Below, piece after piece: positions 20,531 through 33,673 of a stretch of 64,000 bases of DNA. How positions within the stretch are numbered: position 1 is the stretch's first letter; the number at the start of each line of letters is the position of its first letter. The translations under genes and the position numbers were made by a program. The notes beneath the pieces were generated by a model that saw nothing but the letters and a program-made list of their open reading frames with translations, did no database searches and was not told the origin of the DNA. This DNA comes from Septoria linicola (taxonomy: Eukaryota > Ascomycota > Dothideomycetes > Mycosphaerellales > Mycosphaerellaceae), in NCBI GenBank assembly GCA_024114885.1, contig CP099426.1, positions 1,922,001 through 1,986,000 of the forward strand, given 5' to 3'.

Positions 20531-22979
20531 CTCTTCACATGAGCGGGGCAGACCAGTCTCTCCAAGCGGTAGCGTGCCTAATGCCAGGCTCGTTATGCTC
20601 CGTCGTGGGGATATGTAGTCAGTGGAGTCGTGTCGATCAGACAGACAAGTGCAGGAACGCTCTATGTCTGGCAGGAAAATGGGCAATGGCGTGCTACGGT
20701 GTCGTGGTTGCTGTTTCGCACGGAGTGGATGCCGGAACAGAGGAATGCAAACATGCGATACAGCAGCCAATCGCCTTAAGTATAGCACAAGAAGAGATAC
20801 CGAAATGTGACGCTGTACAGCACGAGCAAGCGCTATACAAGAGTGGTGGAGAGAGAGGTGTCGTTGTCAATGGGGTGTAAAGTCTCGAGACTAGACAGAA
20901 CAGAAATGTGTATGAATTGTCAGAGGCAGAGTCCACGCTGCAGCAACAGCAACAGCCCAACATAGAGAGAGATGCAGACTGCAGCAAGCATGGCACGAAA
21001 CGGCAGCATCCATGGCCATGTGCAGGCCTCTGGTAGACACAGCGATACCAGCACCCAGCTCCCAGCCAGTCGCGTCGCTTCCCTCCCTCAGCCCATTCCC
21101 ACTCACTAGCGCCAGCCCCACCTCGAGTGTTTGGGAAGCTTGCCGATCACTCTGGAGTAGGAGCCTCGTCGTCACCTTTTTTTGATTCTGCTTTGCTTTT
21201 GCGACCAGTCCCTTTCCACAATGCACTGCAGGTGGTCTCCATCTGCACCACGAGAATACACACATTTCTCACTGCGAAACACCAATAGTTTACAACCGCC
21301 CGCCTCAGAAGCGCCACCGTGCCACGCATCGGCACCAAGCTCTTACTGTGCAGGGCTACGCCTGGAGCTGCATTCGGGAGTCAGCCAACTGTGAGAAACA
21401 CGCGTTGTGGATGATGTCGCCGCGCGCCAGACAATGAGCACTTCCAGGGTCTCCCAGAGACATAGACGATCCAGATTCTCACAAGTCCCGCTGCAGTTCT
21501 AAACTCTGATCGCTCTCCGTGCTTCGAGCGCACTTGCAATCCTTCTCGCCAGCAGAAATACGGGTTTCGCTGCAGCATCTGTGGTGCGAGATGGTGTGAG
21601 ATGTCAATGAGGGGCACGGCCTGTCTGCAACCTTGCACAAGCGAGCCTCCGGCAACTCGATGGCACAAAAGAGCACCAACGAAGAGGATTCGGCCTCCTC
21701 TTTCGTTACCTGTCGGTACTTTGGCAGCGCAAGCTCCCCGAATCAGAGGGTGATCTGACAAGCTCCACCTTGTCTCTGCCAGCTTGCGCAAGATGACACC
21801 AATCAGGATCCCCGGCCCTGCACCTCAGAAGCCTGTTCGCATGTACTCGTAGCTCCAGAGGCTATTGTGACAAGAAATGAGGCTCTTCTCTCTGGCTCAC
21901 GGCACGCAAGCGGGCGCGATCCTGAGACCGCACTTGAGCTCCATCTCTAGCTTACGGTGATCGGCCTCACATCGACGACGAATTACATGCCATCGGTGAT
22001 GAGCCACAGAAGCTCTTCATGCAAGTGCAGTATGCACATTGCTATATTTGCGAGGCATGTATCTTTGCAATGTACATCCTGATGCGTGTATGCTTCGCTT
22101 GCAGTCTTGCAAGTTCCGCTGGCGCGAAGCTCTATCGATTTCTGCTGCTCCTGGGGGAAGAGCAATCTCGTAATGCTGGACTGCGCAAAGTGTATCACAC
22201 GGAAGGACACTTCAACGCCGGTTCGCAGTGCCGGAACTTTCCGCGAAGAGCATGGTACGGGGATTGTCCTGCTTCATGTGAATGTTGAGGTTGATGTTGT
22301 GCACGTGCCTGCAGTTCTTCCGTGAACAGGATCGTGTCTCGTGCTCCGCAGTGGGTTCCTGCAGTCGCCATGGCCACCACATACTCTACACTCGAGTGCA
22401 AGTCTGGACAAGACATACACTGGCTCCACCGAAGGAGCCTCGTACTCTGACTGGAGGGACATCTCTCGCATCTTTCGATACTTTAGTGCACGTTCTCCAA
22501 TATTGATCAAGGACAGCAACACGCTGGCGACACATTTGGCTGAGGACATAGTGCATGACTTGACGAGCTTGAACCCTATATATAATGTCACTAATATGCT
22601 AAGCGCTCAAGTTGTTCACAGGTTTACAACGAAATGTATTGCCGCCACTTTGACTCGAGGCGTTGACAACTGAACAGCATTGATTGTCCCGACGGGCGAT
22701 ACCCAAGCCAGGCGAGCACTTACTACGAACAAACGAACGAACGAACGAACGAACGGCCTATGCATATCTAGGAAAAGCAATAGTCGAGGAGGCTATGGAT
22801 CGGGACTTTGGACAAGCGCATAGCACGATCCAAGCACGATGTTTGCACTCAAAGATTTGAATGCCTCTGCCGCAAAATTCCAAAACTCGTTCCTTTATTT
22901 ACGCTGAATGATCAGTTCAAGAAATTCAGAAGCTATATTGTTGCCCGCAATGTAGACGGGCTATTCAGCTAGTATCTTA
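20531..22979. other. long intergenic region, 2.45 kb
   Basis: This is the upstream region of PPS1 and the 3' flank of PPM2. Both strands show only short frames with no motifs or protein-like composition. A (GAAC)n tract lies at 22725-22755. No tRNA-like or other RNA gene was recognised. Confidence 0.5.
22725..22755. repeat. (GAAC)n microsatellite
   Basis: About seven copies of a GAAC/ACGA tetranucleotide, with one interrupted unit at the left. Confidence 0.85.
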
Positions 22980-25900
22980 CTACTGCCCCAGCTCGGCATA
23001 GATATCATGCAATCGCTCACTCGTAGCTTTGCTCCAGGCGATACTCCCCGTCCCACTATCCGCCACACTCGGCGCTGCTACACTCGCACTCGTGCTCCTT
23101 GTCTCTGGTCTCTGCTCATCGTTGATCCCCCTCACAGCAACTTCTACAGCCTCATTGCCAGCACGAGTAACCTGACCTTGACCTGGAGCTGGAGCATTTG
23201 AATTCCCAGTCGCAACCTGTCCCATTCCCATTCCCCCACCACTACCATTCTTCCCCTGCAACCTCCTCCCCTCCCCCGCCAACTCACCCCCCAACCTCTC
23301 GAGATAAAACCTCGCCACATCTCCCGGCAGACCTTCAAACGTTTTGGCAATCTTCGCCAAATCTTTTCTTCCTTTTTCGTATGCAGCCAAATCGCGGTTT
23401 CCGTAGACATCTCGTCCTGCTGCGTAGGCGTGTGAGTCGGGAGAGAGGTTGCGGAAGAAGACGTTTACCGCGACGGAGGTTTCGTAGTCGCGATCTGGAG
23501 GAGAGGAGGCGGGAGCAGTGGTGTGTGGCCACATGGGTGGTATGAAGAGGATGTCGCCTGGTTCGAGGATGGTTGATTGGGGGTTGGTGAGGGAGAGGTT
23601 GACGAGGGACTGTGTTGAGGATGGGTATGAGGATTGGGGAGGTGAGAAGATGGACACGCTCGACGAAGAAGCGCCTGGCTCGAAGCCCAAGTGAGAAACA
23701 TCACTCGGCGGGAACAAGACCAATTTCTTCCTCCCGCGAATCTGGCAGTATACGTTCGCCATGACATCGTAGTGCAGCCACATATTTACCGGTCCGGAAA
23801 TCCTCAACGGAGAACTGTGCGCGTTTTGTTGCACGAATTCGAGTTCATCGGGTAACAAAAAGTCACTCGCGATGGAAGGGAAATCTTCCGCGAGTTTAGT
23901 CGGTTCTTTACTCGGGGAATCTTTTGATAAGGCACGGAGGTAGAGGCGTTCGCCGCGTTCGACGGCGGAGAGGAAAGAGCCGAAGGACTGCGTGATGTAT
24001 TGGAAGTTTTTGGTTTGGAAGTCCATGGATGGAGTCGAGGTGGCAGAGTGGATGGAGACGGCGCGGTCGGAGCCGATTTTGTCGCGGAGGTAGGAGTTGG
24101 ACCAGGTTGCGATGCAGGGGCCGAGACGGCATTTCCGGAGGACGATGGGCCGGGCGGCGGAGATGTATTGAGGAAAGTTGATGCCGTGGGAGATTTTGAC
24201 TTCGAAGATTGGTGAGGGGGTGGGTAGTTGGTTCGGGTTTGTTCCTGTGCCGTTGGGAGAGGCGGTGGTGGGTGGCGCTGCAACAGACCTGTCAATCTGC
24301 TCTGTTGAAGCTTTGTCCGACTCCAGTGTCGAGTGCAATCGCCACTCCATATCGAACTTGCCAGGCTGGGCGTCGTTGAGGATACAGCTGCGGTTCCATG
24401 TGGTGCCGAAAGAGAAACAAGTAGCTCCTCCACCGAGCACAACAAGTCCGCCGTCCACATCTTGCACGGTGTGTCCTACGAGCAGAGGTCGAGGACCTTG
24501 TATAGGCTGCGGTCGAAGTGTCTTCATGTTGAGTATCTCATCCTGGCGAGTGAGCATACGAGCGCCTGTGATGCCACCGATCATGAGTATGCCGCGGTTC
24601 GATCGCACAAGTTGTGCTCCGAAGCGGCCCAGGATACATCCATCTGCCTTCAAGAATGCGATAGCCTTGGCAGTAACGTTCTTGCACACCAGAGTCATGT
24701 CAGGTTCCAGAGTCCAGTGCCAGAAGTCGTTCAAGATCCGTCCTGCACTGGTCATGCCACCGATCAGAACGCCAGACACGCCACCTTTGCTGTCTGTAAT
24801 CATGACTGCGCCAAATCGAGCTGGAGGTCTTTCGTTGCCTCGTATCGTCACCTGCTGCCACCCAGTTTCGCCAGTCCATATCAGCCACTCATCCAGAACT
24901 TGGCCATCGCTTGTCTTGCCACCAAACATGAGGACTGTGTGAGCAGGACGTGGGTCCGTGGGTAGTACAAGTGGTACAGCACAGTGTCGGTACCGGCCTC
25001 GGGGCAGATCTTGCACTCGCCTCCACGTACCATCCAGTCGTAACCATGATTCGGCGCTTGCCTTGTCTGGTGACGTTCGGCCTCCGGTCAGCACACAATT
25101 AGATGTGTTGCCAAGTCGTGTCACGTTATGGCACATCAGTCCCGTACGTAGAGGAGGTCCAGAGATGGCTTGTGCTGCGTCGAAGCGAGAGTAGGTGTTG
25201 CATGTATGCACTCGTTCTTGCGTCCCAAGCCCGCCGTGTAGACCGAGAGAGTCTCCAAGGGCATCAATCTGGAGCGGGGGTATCAATGCGCCGAAGCGTC
25301 TAAAGTCGTGTGGTTCCTTGAGCTCGTGTGTCTGAAGTACATCTCCTGGGCCGAAGTGGTACTGAGGCGTAGTCGGACTATCGCTACTGGTAGGACTGGA
25401 AGAGAATGATCCACGCCCAGAGCCTGCGAAGAGTGATGCGCGTGATGCTCGATAGGGCTTCATAGTGTAGTCTTTATTCGGCTCCTTCTCTGCGAATAGC
25501 AGGAAGTAGTGTGAGCCGAACAGAGCAAATTCCTCCCACTCGTCGAATGGTTCGACGTGATCCAGTCGCCGCCGTTCCTCTGCGCTGAGAAAAGTCGGAT
25601 CGGACCATAGCTCCCAGAGTGACCTTATTTCTGTCCCTGTCTCTGGAAAGCCAGCTGCCACGAATCGTGCCTTCATCTGCTCCATAGTCCCGGCAGCGCG
25701 CAGTGGTGTGCGTAGCTTGTCGAAATGTGCCAACATCGTCGCCGCGAAAGGGTGGTCCGGGCCATCAGGTAAGTGTTGTTCAAGTAGGCAGAACCGCACA
25801 TCGGGAAATGTTGCTGCCCATTGAAACACTCCTTGCGAGCCCTCCCTCGTCATGTACGCAGTCGATACTTCGGAGGTGAATAGTATGGCGACATCTCCAT

Positions 25901-26786
25901 TACCCATCTGCAGATGATCTTGCAGAATTTCTTGCAGGGGATCAAGGTTGATCAAGTCGCAGCCGATTGCGACATATGGATCACTAGATGCCAGGAGTCC
26001 TTTGTCCTTCCCAGTGAGTGTGAGCTTCGGTAGAAGAGCCTTCAGCTGGTCTGTCTTCTGGATGATGCCAATCTTGTTTTGCATGAGGCTCGGATAATCC
26101 ACATCAACGAAGGTGGCACCTTGGCATAGAAGTGGTTGCTTGCCCAGAAACAACCACGGAAGTGGATCACTGTGGCGTCTGTCAACTCCAGTCTCCCAAC
26201 CGCATATCGTGGAGACTACCTACTATCCACATCCTAAATTGACTACGACTTTGCGCTTGGAAGTACGCTCTGCAAGAAAACGTGACACTCCATGCTCGAT
26301 CGCCTTCATCCGCAACCAGTAGCCGCGATTGATGAGTGGCGACCTCCGCTTGAACTTGCTGACAAAGTAGCGAAAGTATTCTGGCTCACCATCGTAGTAG
26401 AGCTTTTCGACGGATCGTTTAGAGACAATGGATGATTTGTTCGTATCCATGATGAGCTCATCACGTTGCTGTTTCTGAGCATCCTTCCCAGATGAGGTGG
26501 CTTGGTTGGTCTTGACAGCCAGGGGAACGCTGACACTTCGCTTGACCTTGGAGCTCATGGCTGTCGAGCGAAACGACTTTTCGGTGGCGAGCATCTTTCC
26601 GTTTGATCGGTTTTCATGACCAGAGTTGAAAAGGGAAGTATCCTCCTCGGTGACAGGAGCATCATGGACGAGCTTTGAATCTTGCTCGGGCTGGACTGCC
26701 TTTGTTTCAGTGTCGAAGCCTGGTTGAAAAGTATCGGGTAGCGGGCTACCGTTCTCTTCAGCTTGAGTGGTAGTGGTGGAGTTCAT
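22980..26786 (-). CDS. PPM2: tRNA wybutosine-synthesizing protein 4 (PPM2/TYW4)
   Basis: 1250 residues from exons 26786-26224 and 26169-22980. The 54-bp intron splits the methyltransferase SAM site; splicing creates NLGCGYDPLPWLF. Domain order: Ser/Thr-rich N-terminus, leucine-carboxyl-methyltransferase domain (to about residue 430), Kelch-type repeats (LMFGGKTSDG, VLIGGMTSAG, LMIGGITGA), then a JmjC domain with HYD iron ligands in WLHYDVMANVYCQIRGRKK and a distal His in ILFIPPMWPHT. It performs the last steps of wybutosine formation at position 37 of tRNA-Phe (carboxyl methylation and methoxycarbonylation). The tail after JmjC is Gly/Asn-rich and variable. The gene is intact. Confidence 0.93.
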
Positions 26787-27303
26787 AGCTTCTGTGCATG
26801 CGTTGAGATATAGCAGGGTTTGCCCGTACAAACCGAGGTCAGTTTTGACCCAGTGGGTCGCTTGTGGAAGTACAAGGTGTGGTTAGACACATGCGAGCAA
26901 CGAGAATGACCTTACAGATATATCACGAAAAGTGATATGCCGCGGGCAGTCTCAGATCTGGTGTGGTCGACCAGTCGAAGAGCGTCTTCGGCTCTCCATG
27001 TGCCTTGGTGGACAGATCCACTTGCTGTTCTAGTCAGTGTGCTGCAAGGATGACTGACAGATTGGTATTTTTAGCGCTCGTCAACTTTTTTTCGGAGCCT
27101 GAATTGGCCTTATCATGACTTCAGTGGGGTCTAGTCCGCTAGCGCCATTTCATTGAAGCTGGCCTGTTCGTCTGCACAAGCGCACATGACATGACATAGC
27201 ACCAGACCAGCTGCTTGACAGTCCAACACACCACGTCTATCTCAATGCGCCAAAGCTGTAGCAGCTACTCCGTACGATAACGAATATATCCAGCACCGTC
27301 GAC
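26787..27303. promoter_or_regulatory. divergent promoter region PPM2/ATG18, 517 bp
   Basis: Lies between the two start codons. No gene and no clear core element was identified. Confidence 0.4.
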
Positions 27304-28846
27304 ATGGCTGGACTCAACTATGTCGGCTTCAACCAGGATCACAGCCTACTGGCAGTCGGTACGCGGGCTAAATCACCCATATGGCAGGACAGTATGATGA
27401 GGACAGAATTGGGCTGAAGGAACCGCAGCAACGACCCGCGGACTCCGAGTATACAGCACGGATCCTTTCGAGCTCACAAACCATTCGTACGAAGAAGACA
27501 TTTCGCTGGTCGAGCAGCTCTTCTCCACATCGCTCGTGGCCATGATTCTCACCCCGCGATTACTACGCATAGTCAACACCAAGGTGCGTGGGCTGCAGCA
27601 AGCCGGGCAGGATGGATATCTTACATGGCTGAGTAGCGAAAGCAGAAACACTCGACCATATGCGAACTCACTTTCCACGGCATGGTGGTCGCCGTCAAGA
27701 TGAACCGAAAGCGATTGGTCGTGTTGCTGGAAGAAGTCGCCTTTATATACGACATCAGCAACATGAAGATGCTGCACCAGCAGACGTCGCCACTCAACCC
27801 GGCTGGAATATGTGCTATCTCGCCCAATTCAGAGAACAACTTTCTGGCGATCCCACACTACCAAAAGACGGCACAAAATCCGAACACGCAACCAACACAT
27901 GTGCCCAAGTCGGTCACAAAAGAGACCATCAGCGGCGATGTATTGCTGTACGATCTCAACAAGATGGAGGAAGTTACGGTGATTCAGGCCCACCAAGCTC
28001 CGCTGTCATACATCGCCATCAACAACACGGGCACGCTCATGGCCACGTCCTCCGAGAAAGGCACAGTCATCCGCGTCTTCTCGATTCCCTCTGGCAAAAA
28101 GCTCTACCAGTTTCGCCGTGGCAGTATGCCTGCTCGGATCTACTGCATGTCCTTCAACGCCACCTCAACCCTCCTCTGCGTCTCATCCGCAACAGAGACC
28201 GTTCACATCTTCAAACTCGCCCCACCAGGCTCAAACCCTCACAACAACAACACCAGCTCATCTACCTCACCTCCCTCCTCCCCACGCCACGGCTCCTTCT
28301 CCTCTCTCCACGAACGCAGCGAATCCCCATCTCAAACCGACCTCGACTCCTCTCAACACCACCAACAAACACAATCCCTTGACGGCGACCCCAGCGCTCT
28401 CGCTTCCGCCCCACAACCCCGCCAACCCGGCTTCATGTCCCTCGTCCGCCGCACCTCCCAAAACGTCAGCACATCTCTCGTCTCACGCGCCACCGGCTAC
28501 CTCCCGTCCTCTGTAACCGAAATGTGGGAACCCCAACGAGACTTCGCCTGGGTACGCGTCCCTCGCTCGAGTAATGGCCAACCGGTACGATGCGTCGTGG
28601 CCATGGCGAATAATGTCCCGCATGTTATGGTTGCGACGAGTGAAGGGGACTTTTATGTGTATATGGTGAATTTGGAAAAGGGTGGGGAGGGGACATTGGT
28701 TAAGAGATTTGAGTATGTTGAGCCTTGACAGATATGATGATGTGTGGAAATTGGGGGAATGTGCTTTGCTGACGTTTTCTTGTTTCGGCAGTGAGATTCA
28801 TGGCATGAAGTATAAGAAAGGCGGTGGATTGGAAGGGGAGGATTAG
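27304..28846 (+). CDS. ATG18: PROPPIN phosphoinositide-binding WD-repeat protein, autophagy protein 18
   Basis: 446 residues from exons 27304-27358, 27429-27583, 27637-28712 and 28792-28846. The start MAGLNYVGFNQDHSLLAV and the block VEQLFSTSLVAM are characteristic of Atg18. The phosphoinositide-binding FRRG motif is present in LYQFRRGSM at about residue 230. Between blades 6 and 7 lies a long low-complexity Ser/Pro/Gln insertion. The last 79-bp intron is needed for the C-terminus IHGMKYKKGGG; without splicing, translation would stop four codons later. The protein binds PI3P and PI(3,5)P2 on autophagosomal and vacuolar membranes. It could be the Hsv2 paralogue, but the length favours Atg18. 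Confidence 0.93.
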
Positions 28847-29410
28847 CCACGCGGCAGGATGTCGTGTGTACTTTGGTCTTAGAGAGGAGCTCTGAGACAA
28901 GCTTCTCCTATGGTGATGGGAAGCAGTAGCTGAGCGTAGCGTTCAAGCGGCGGCGTTTTGGAGGAAAGGAAGTCAGTCACAGCTCGACTCATAATCACCT
29001 TCGTGGGAGGCACGAAACTCAAAAAATCAGATGCTGCAACCCGAGCACACTTCCCTAGTTCAGTCAGTGCACTTCATTTCTATTCCAAGTACCATCCCTC
29101 GTAGCAAGAGATGCATGGTGAGAGAGTAGACTCGTCGACGTTGATTCTTCAGTGATAGTCGTGAGAATGTCTATTCGTGTCTGTCCTTCACTCTTTGGCG
29201 TCCAGCGCATGCAATGATCTATGTCTGGCTGACTGATCGTCTCTCAACACCCCCAGCTGCTTAACGCTCGCGGAGGCAGCCAGTGGCGGCTTAACCAGCA
29301 CATCATACCTCAGCCTCGAAACCCAGACCAAGCCAGCACATGGCCAACTCTTCCCCATCTCCTCCACTTCACTTCCACAACCTGGAAATTGGAAATCCAA
29401 GTGGCAAAAT
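28847..29410. other. convergent intergenic region, 564 bp
   Basis: 3' flanks of ATG18 and RhoGDI. No supported gene. Confidence 0.5.
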
Positions 29411-30274
29411 CTACCAATCCTTCTTAATCTCAAACGTCCACGAAAACTCCAAATGAGTCTTCTTGTCATCATCAATAAACTTGGAAACCGCACTGTACTT
29501 GCCACGGCCCAGCATTCCGGTAGGTGCGGTGTCGGCTTCGAATTTCTTCTCGTATTCCGGCTTGTCGGTTGTGTTGGGGGAGTAGGAGCCCTGGTAACAT
29601 TAATAATCAGGATTCAATGATGAGTTAACATGAGGGAGAAAGAAGGGACAGGGAAGAAGGAGATCGGACGTACAATCATCTCCTGCATCTTATTCTTCAA
29701 CGGCCCCCGACTCACAACCTGCACATACTTGAGTCCACTCAAAATCTCATGATGCACAGTAAAGCGGGCTTTCATGCGGAAAGTCGCGCCTTCTTTGATG
29801 GTGAAGGGTTGGTTCTTGAGATCTTCGAGTTGGCCGGGTTTGGTCAGGTCGATGATGATGTCGGGACGGCCTTCGACTTCGAGACCGAGAGATTTGATGA
29901 TGACTTGGCGCGGGTCGGAGGGGTCGCCGATGCGTTGGCCTGTGGAAGAGAGGCCGAGGGATTCTTTGTATTTGCGGAGGGATTCGTCTTCTTGGTCTGT
30001 GTAGGGAGAGGGGGGTGGTTAGTTTTGGGTTTGTTGGTGAGGTATGGAGGGGGGAGGTGGTTAGGGTGAGGCGAGGTGAGGTCAAGGTATGACTGATGTC
30101 AAGATACAGCTTGGTGATGGTGAGCTGTAGAGCTTGGATCGGTGAAGGCGACGGTTTGTATCCATATCAGTCAAACTCACCTAGCTGCTGGTATTCGTCA
30201 ATGGTCTTCTTCTCGCCCACCTTGAACCCCTCGGTGGCTTCTGGCTCCAGATCATCCTTGTTTGGCGCCGACAT
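29411..30274 (-). CDS. RDI1: Rho GDP-dissociation inhibitor
   Basis: 198 residues from exons 30274-30181, 29996-29674 and 29590-29411. The first intron is 184 bp, the longest in this window; the second is 83 bp. The N-terminal regulatory arm contains KKTIDEYQQLDQEDESL. The immunoglobulin-like geranylgeranyl-binding domain has the family blocks GATFRMKARFTVHHEI, YVQVVSRGPLKNKM and the C-terminal HLEFSWTFEIKKDW. It keeps prenylated Rho/Cdc42 GTPases soluble and inactive. A RhoGEF is encoded 7 kb away. The gene is complete. Confidence 0.95.
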
Positions 30275-31184
30275 GGTGGTGGAAGAACTGTTCTTCTGAA
30301 GAAATAGAGTTCAAGCTGTTGCTAGTACTTGTGCTGTGGTATGCGTGTTGGCAGAAGTTGAGAAAGAAGAGGTGCTTGGTAGACTGCGGTGAGTGCGCGT
30401 GCAAACAAGACACGAGCACTGATGTGGGGCTATTCCGAGCTTGGATGAAACAAACACCTGGGCTCTCTGCTCGCTTTCTGTGTTGGATCTCTCTTCACTG
30501 CTGTTAGTCACTGAGGACAACGTGCACCACAAGCAAAGAGAGATTGCATCGCCTCGGCCAATGCATCATGACGAGGTTGTATTCATTTGCTACGCCTGGC
30601 GTCATTCTGCTGCAAATCCGACGTCCATGAGTCGCGCACGACTTCAGCCTTGTACAGGGATGATGGGCGGGAACACATGCACATGATGGTAAGGAGGAAA
30701 TGTGCTGCAATGCCTCAGGAAAGAAACGCGCCGTCGGCACTTCACAATGAACGCTCTAGACGAAAGCAGCATAGAGCGGAGTGCCGAACTGCTTGCGATG
30801 CAATTTCCTTCTCTCCCAGCCACTCGCATTGATGGGTGCTGGGCTGGACGGCATGAGGCGCGACGCATCGTGTGAGCAGTTCGCCTCGTCACGACTCCGG
30901 GTTGGACTTTCGCTTCCTCCCATCTCTCGCTTCTCTTTGCGCGTGCGAGTCCATCCTTGTAACACTGCGTTATCGTACATTGCGACAATTCTGTCGAAGC
31001 TCTTCTTATACTACTTCTTTGTAATTGATCGCGCGAGCGACAGAATCACCCTGCACCCGGTTTAGGTCTCGCAGTCGCGCGTACTCCACGTGTTCAGAGC
31101 CGAACGCCGTCTTCATCCGAGTCACGAACATTGCGCGCATCGCCCGCATCGATTCACCTGCAAAAGGAACTTGCGTGAGAAGCA
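30275..31184. promoter_or_regulatory. divergent intergenic region RDI1/BQT4, 910 bp
   Basis: Several short overlapping frames on both strands, none protein-like. Treated as promoter and 5' UTR sequence. Confidence 0.4.
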
Positions 31185-32612
31185 ATGGCACCGTCAATTG
31201 AACGTCAGCACCAGCTGCCGGAGAGGCAAAACACGTCGCTGGAGGAGGAGCGCGCGCCATCGCGTACGTCAAGCGCGGACAAAGCAAAAGTGAAGGCGCA
31301 TATATGCTAACGGTCGGCGCGTTACAGACGAGATACTAGTGGAGCGCAGATGCCTGGGACAAACGGAGCTGAAAGTGAAGCCAGGCCAGGTCGGCACCTC
31401 CAATGCGACCAAGCTGGAGAATCTGGGCGTCCTCGACTACGCGCATCTGCGCGTGCCTCTTCCCAAGGACTTGACGGGAAGCGGCATCTTCTTGCGAGGC
31501 ACCAACCGAAAGTGGCCCGAAGCATACTTTTTGATGGTACGTGAATGCAGGCGCATTGGCGCATGGGAAAGAGAGCAAAGACTGAGCAGAACTTAGCGAC
31601 GATCGAGCGATGGCTTCATCAGCGCGACAGGAATGTTTAAAGCTGCATTCCCGTGGGCGCAGGCGGATGAAGAAACTGCCGAGAAGGAGTACATCAAAAG
31701 TCTCGAGGAGGCGTCCAGCGAGGAAGTCGCTGGTAACGTGTGGATTGACCCAAAGAAAGGTGTGTCAAACCCCTGCGTTTTCGGCGTAGCGCATTCCACT
31801 AATTGACTTTCTGCAGCTCTCGACCTCGCTGAAGAGTACGGCATCAAACTTTGGATTGCCGCTCTGCTCGACCCCGAGCCCATCACACACGGCACAAGCG
31901 ATCCAAAGAAGAGCATCAAATCACCACCACCATTCCACATGAGCGAGTCGGTCAACGGCGCAAGCCGCGAGTCGGAGAAGACGCCAGGTGCAGGTCGTCG
32001 CACAACGCGTGGAGTTCGCAGTCTGCGATCAGAGTCACCATCAAAGGCAAAGGCAACACCGCGCAAGATTGCCACCCCACGCAGGCCACGACGGACTCGC
32101 GGCACGACTGCAGAGCCGGAGGAGTCTGCCACAGGAGTCAACGGAAGTGGGCCCAAGGACACTGTCAGAATTGAAGTTGAGACCACGACAAGAGCTGGCG
32201 CGGATGGCGAGCTTGAGGACACCAAGCTGAAGGTGGAGATGCCATCTGGTCACCCAGATCTGGTTATCCCAGAGGATCCTACGGAGATGATCAAGAAGGC
32301 AAATGAAATGGTCGCAGAAGCCAACAGACTTGAGGGTGTGCGAACACAGCGAGAGAGCAATAAGCGCAAGATTGAAGATGTGGTTGGCGATGACGATGAA
32401 GTCGAGGCGGAAGCAGCAGCACGAGCAGCAAGCAGAGCAAAGCCGGTCGAGGTTGAGCTGCGCAAGGAGAAGATCCGACGGAGAGCGCTGACTGGTATCG
32501 CGGCCACATTGGCTGTTGGGTGAGTTTCTCTCCCGATTTGAGGAGAGTAGAACGTAAGCTAACGAGTCGCAGTGCACTGATACCCAGCATCATTGCCGCT
32601 TTCCCATGGTAA
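31185..32612 (+). CDS. BQT4: KilA-N/APSES-domain inner nuclear membrane protein, Bqt4-like
   Basis: 397 residues from five exons: 31185-31263, 31328-31536, 31597-31759, 31817-32519 and 32573-32612. The KilA-N/APSES-type fold spans about residues 25-160 (IFLRGTNRKWPEAYFLM, SSDGFISATGMFKAAFPWA, LDLAEEYGIKLWIAALLDP). A long basic Ser/Arg/Pro region follows, then a Glu/Ala-rich probable coiled coil and a C-terminal hydrophobic anchor (GIAATLAVG-ALIPSIIAAFPW) split by the last intron. Fission-yeast Bqt4 ties telomeres and other proteins to the inner nuclear envelope, and the same architecture is seen here. The basic linker may contact DNA or lamina-like partners (inference). Confidence 0.85.
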
Positions 32613-33673
32613 TGTCATGGACAGAAATACAGAGGAAGAGAAGAAGAAGAGAAGAAGAAGAGAGAAATTGCTTGCGTTTCACCACAAGATACCACTACTG
32701 CTGCTTACTGGTCTGCTTACATGGGAGTCCGGCGACGATGATAACACACTATCTTATTGCTTGCTTGCTTGTCCGTCCGCCCGTCTATCTGTGTGTCTGC
32801 GTCTGCGAAGAGGATGAAGAGAGCAGAAGCAAACGTGGCCGTTTGGAGAATACGTAGACCATCATATGTGTCTGAACATGGAGGCGAGACTGCTCGAAGA
32901 GAAGAAGGCTGAGAGCGCCCCACACCACAAGCTCACGGCTTGCTCCATTTCCTCATCAGAAGGTGATAGTGAAGCTCTCTCCACAAAGAAGAGAAGACCA
33001 GATAATTGAAATGCGAAATCTATTTGACACCACTTGCGTACGGTGCTGTATATGGGCGGACTCAGCGCCGCTTCAGTATTTGTTTGTTGTGCAAAATGGC
33101 CCGGTTGCGTGGTCGGCGAATATGAGGAATGTAGCACAGTACCATTTCGCTGGGACAAGTAGTGATAAGAGGACCTACGTTGCCGAGATTCGGTACGCCG
33201 ATGTGGTTGCGAAAACTGTTGTAGTCCACTCCTGTCCTACCTGTTGCGCCACGCCAAATTGGAGATGACCAGGTAGTGTAAGCGGCTCTTGAACGCCTCT
33301 TGCACATGGTTCGCGAGTGTCAATGTGCCTTCAGTCAGTATGATTAGTATTGGTTGCACAGGTTGCGATGCAGTTGCCCGTACGAAGCGGAAGTATCAGC
33401 GAAATTTGTTCTTCTGATAGGCTCTTGCCCAATTCCATCATATCATCTATACACTAGATATTTCACCCTTTCGCTCTGGGCAGTATGGTATCTCCGCCTG
33501 AGCCCTCCACTCCTCCCATTGAGACTTGTACCACCACCAGCTTCTGCGCAATGTAGCACAAAGCCCCCATCTCACTTCCTCGACTCATCATCATGACGTC
33601 TTCCTTTCTTTCTCTCTCTCTCTCCTCCACTACTGATCCCTCCAATGCGACTCGTGCGGTATGAGTAAGCAAT
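32613..33673. other. convergent intergenic region, 1.06 kb
   Basis: Between the BQT4-like and thioredoxin genes. It contains a GA-rich tract near its left end and a CT-rich tract near 33603-33632; no gene is supported. Confidence 0.5.
32631..32666. repeat. GA-rich (GAAGA)n tract
   Basis: A pure purine run of about 36 bp directly after the BQT4-like stop codon, in the probable 3' UTR. Confidence 0.8.

Noticed and set aside
21381..21791. Minus ORF of 136 codons in the 2.4-kb gap upstream of PPS1
   Set aside because: No motif and not protein-like in composition; the overlapping 66-codon frame is equally open.
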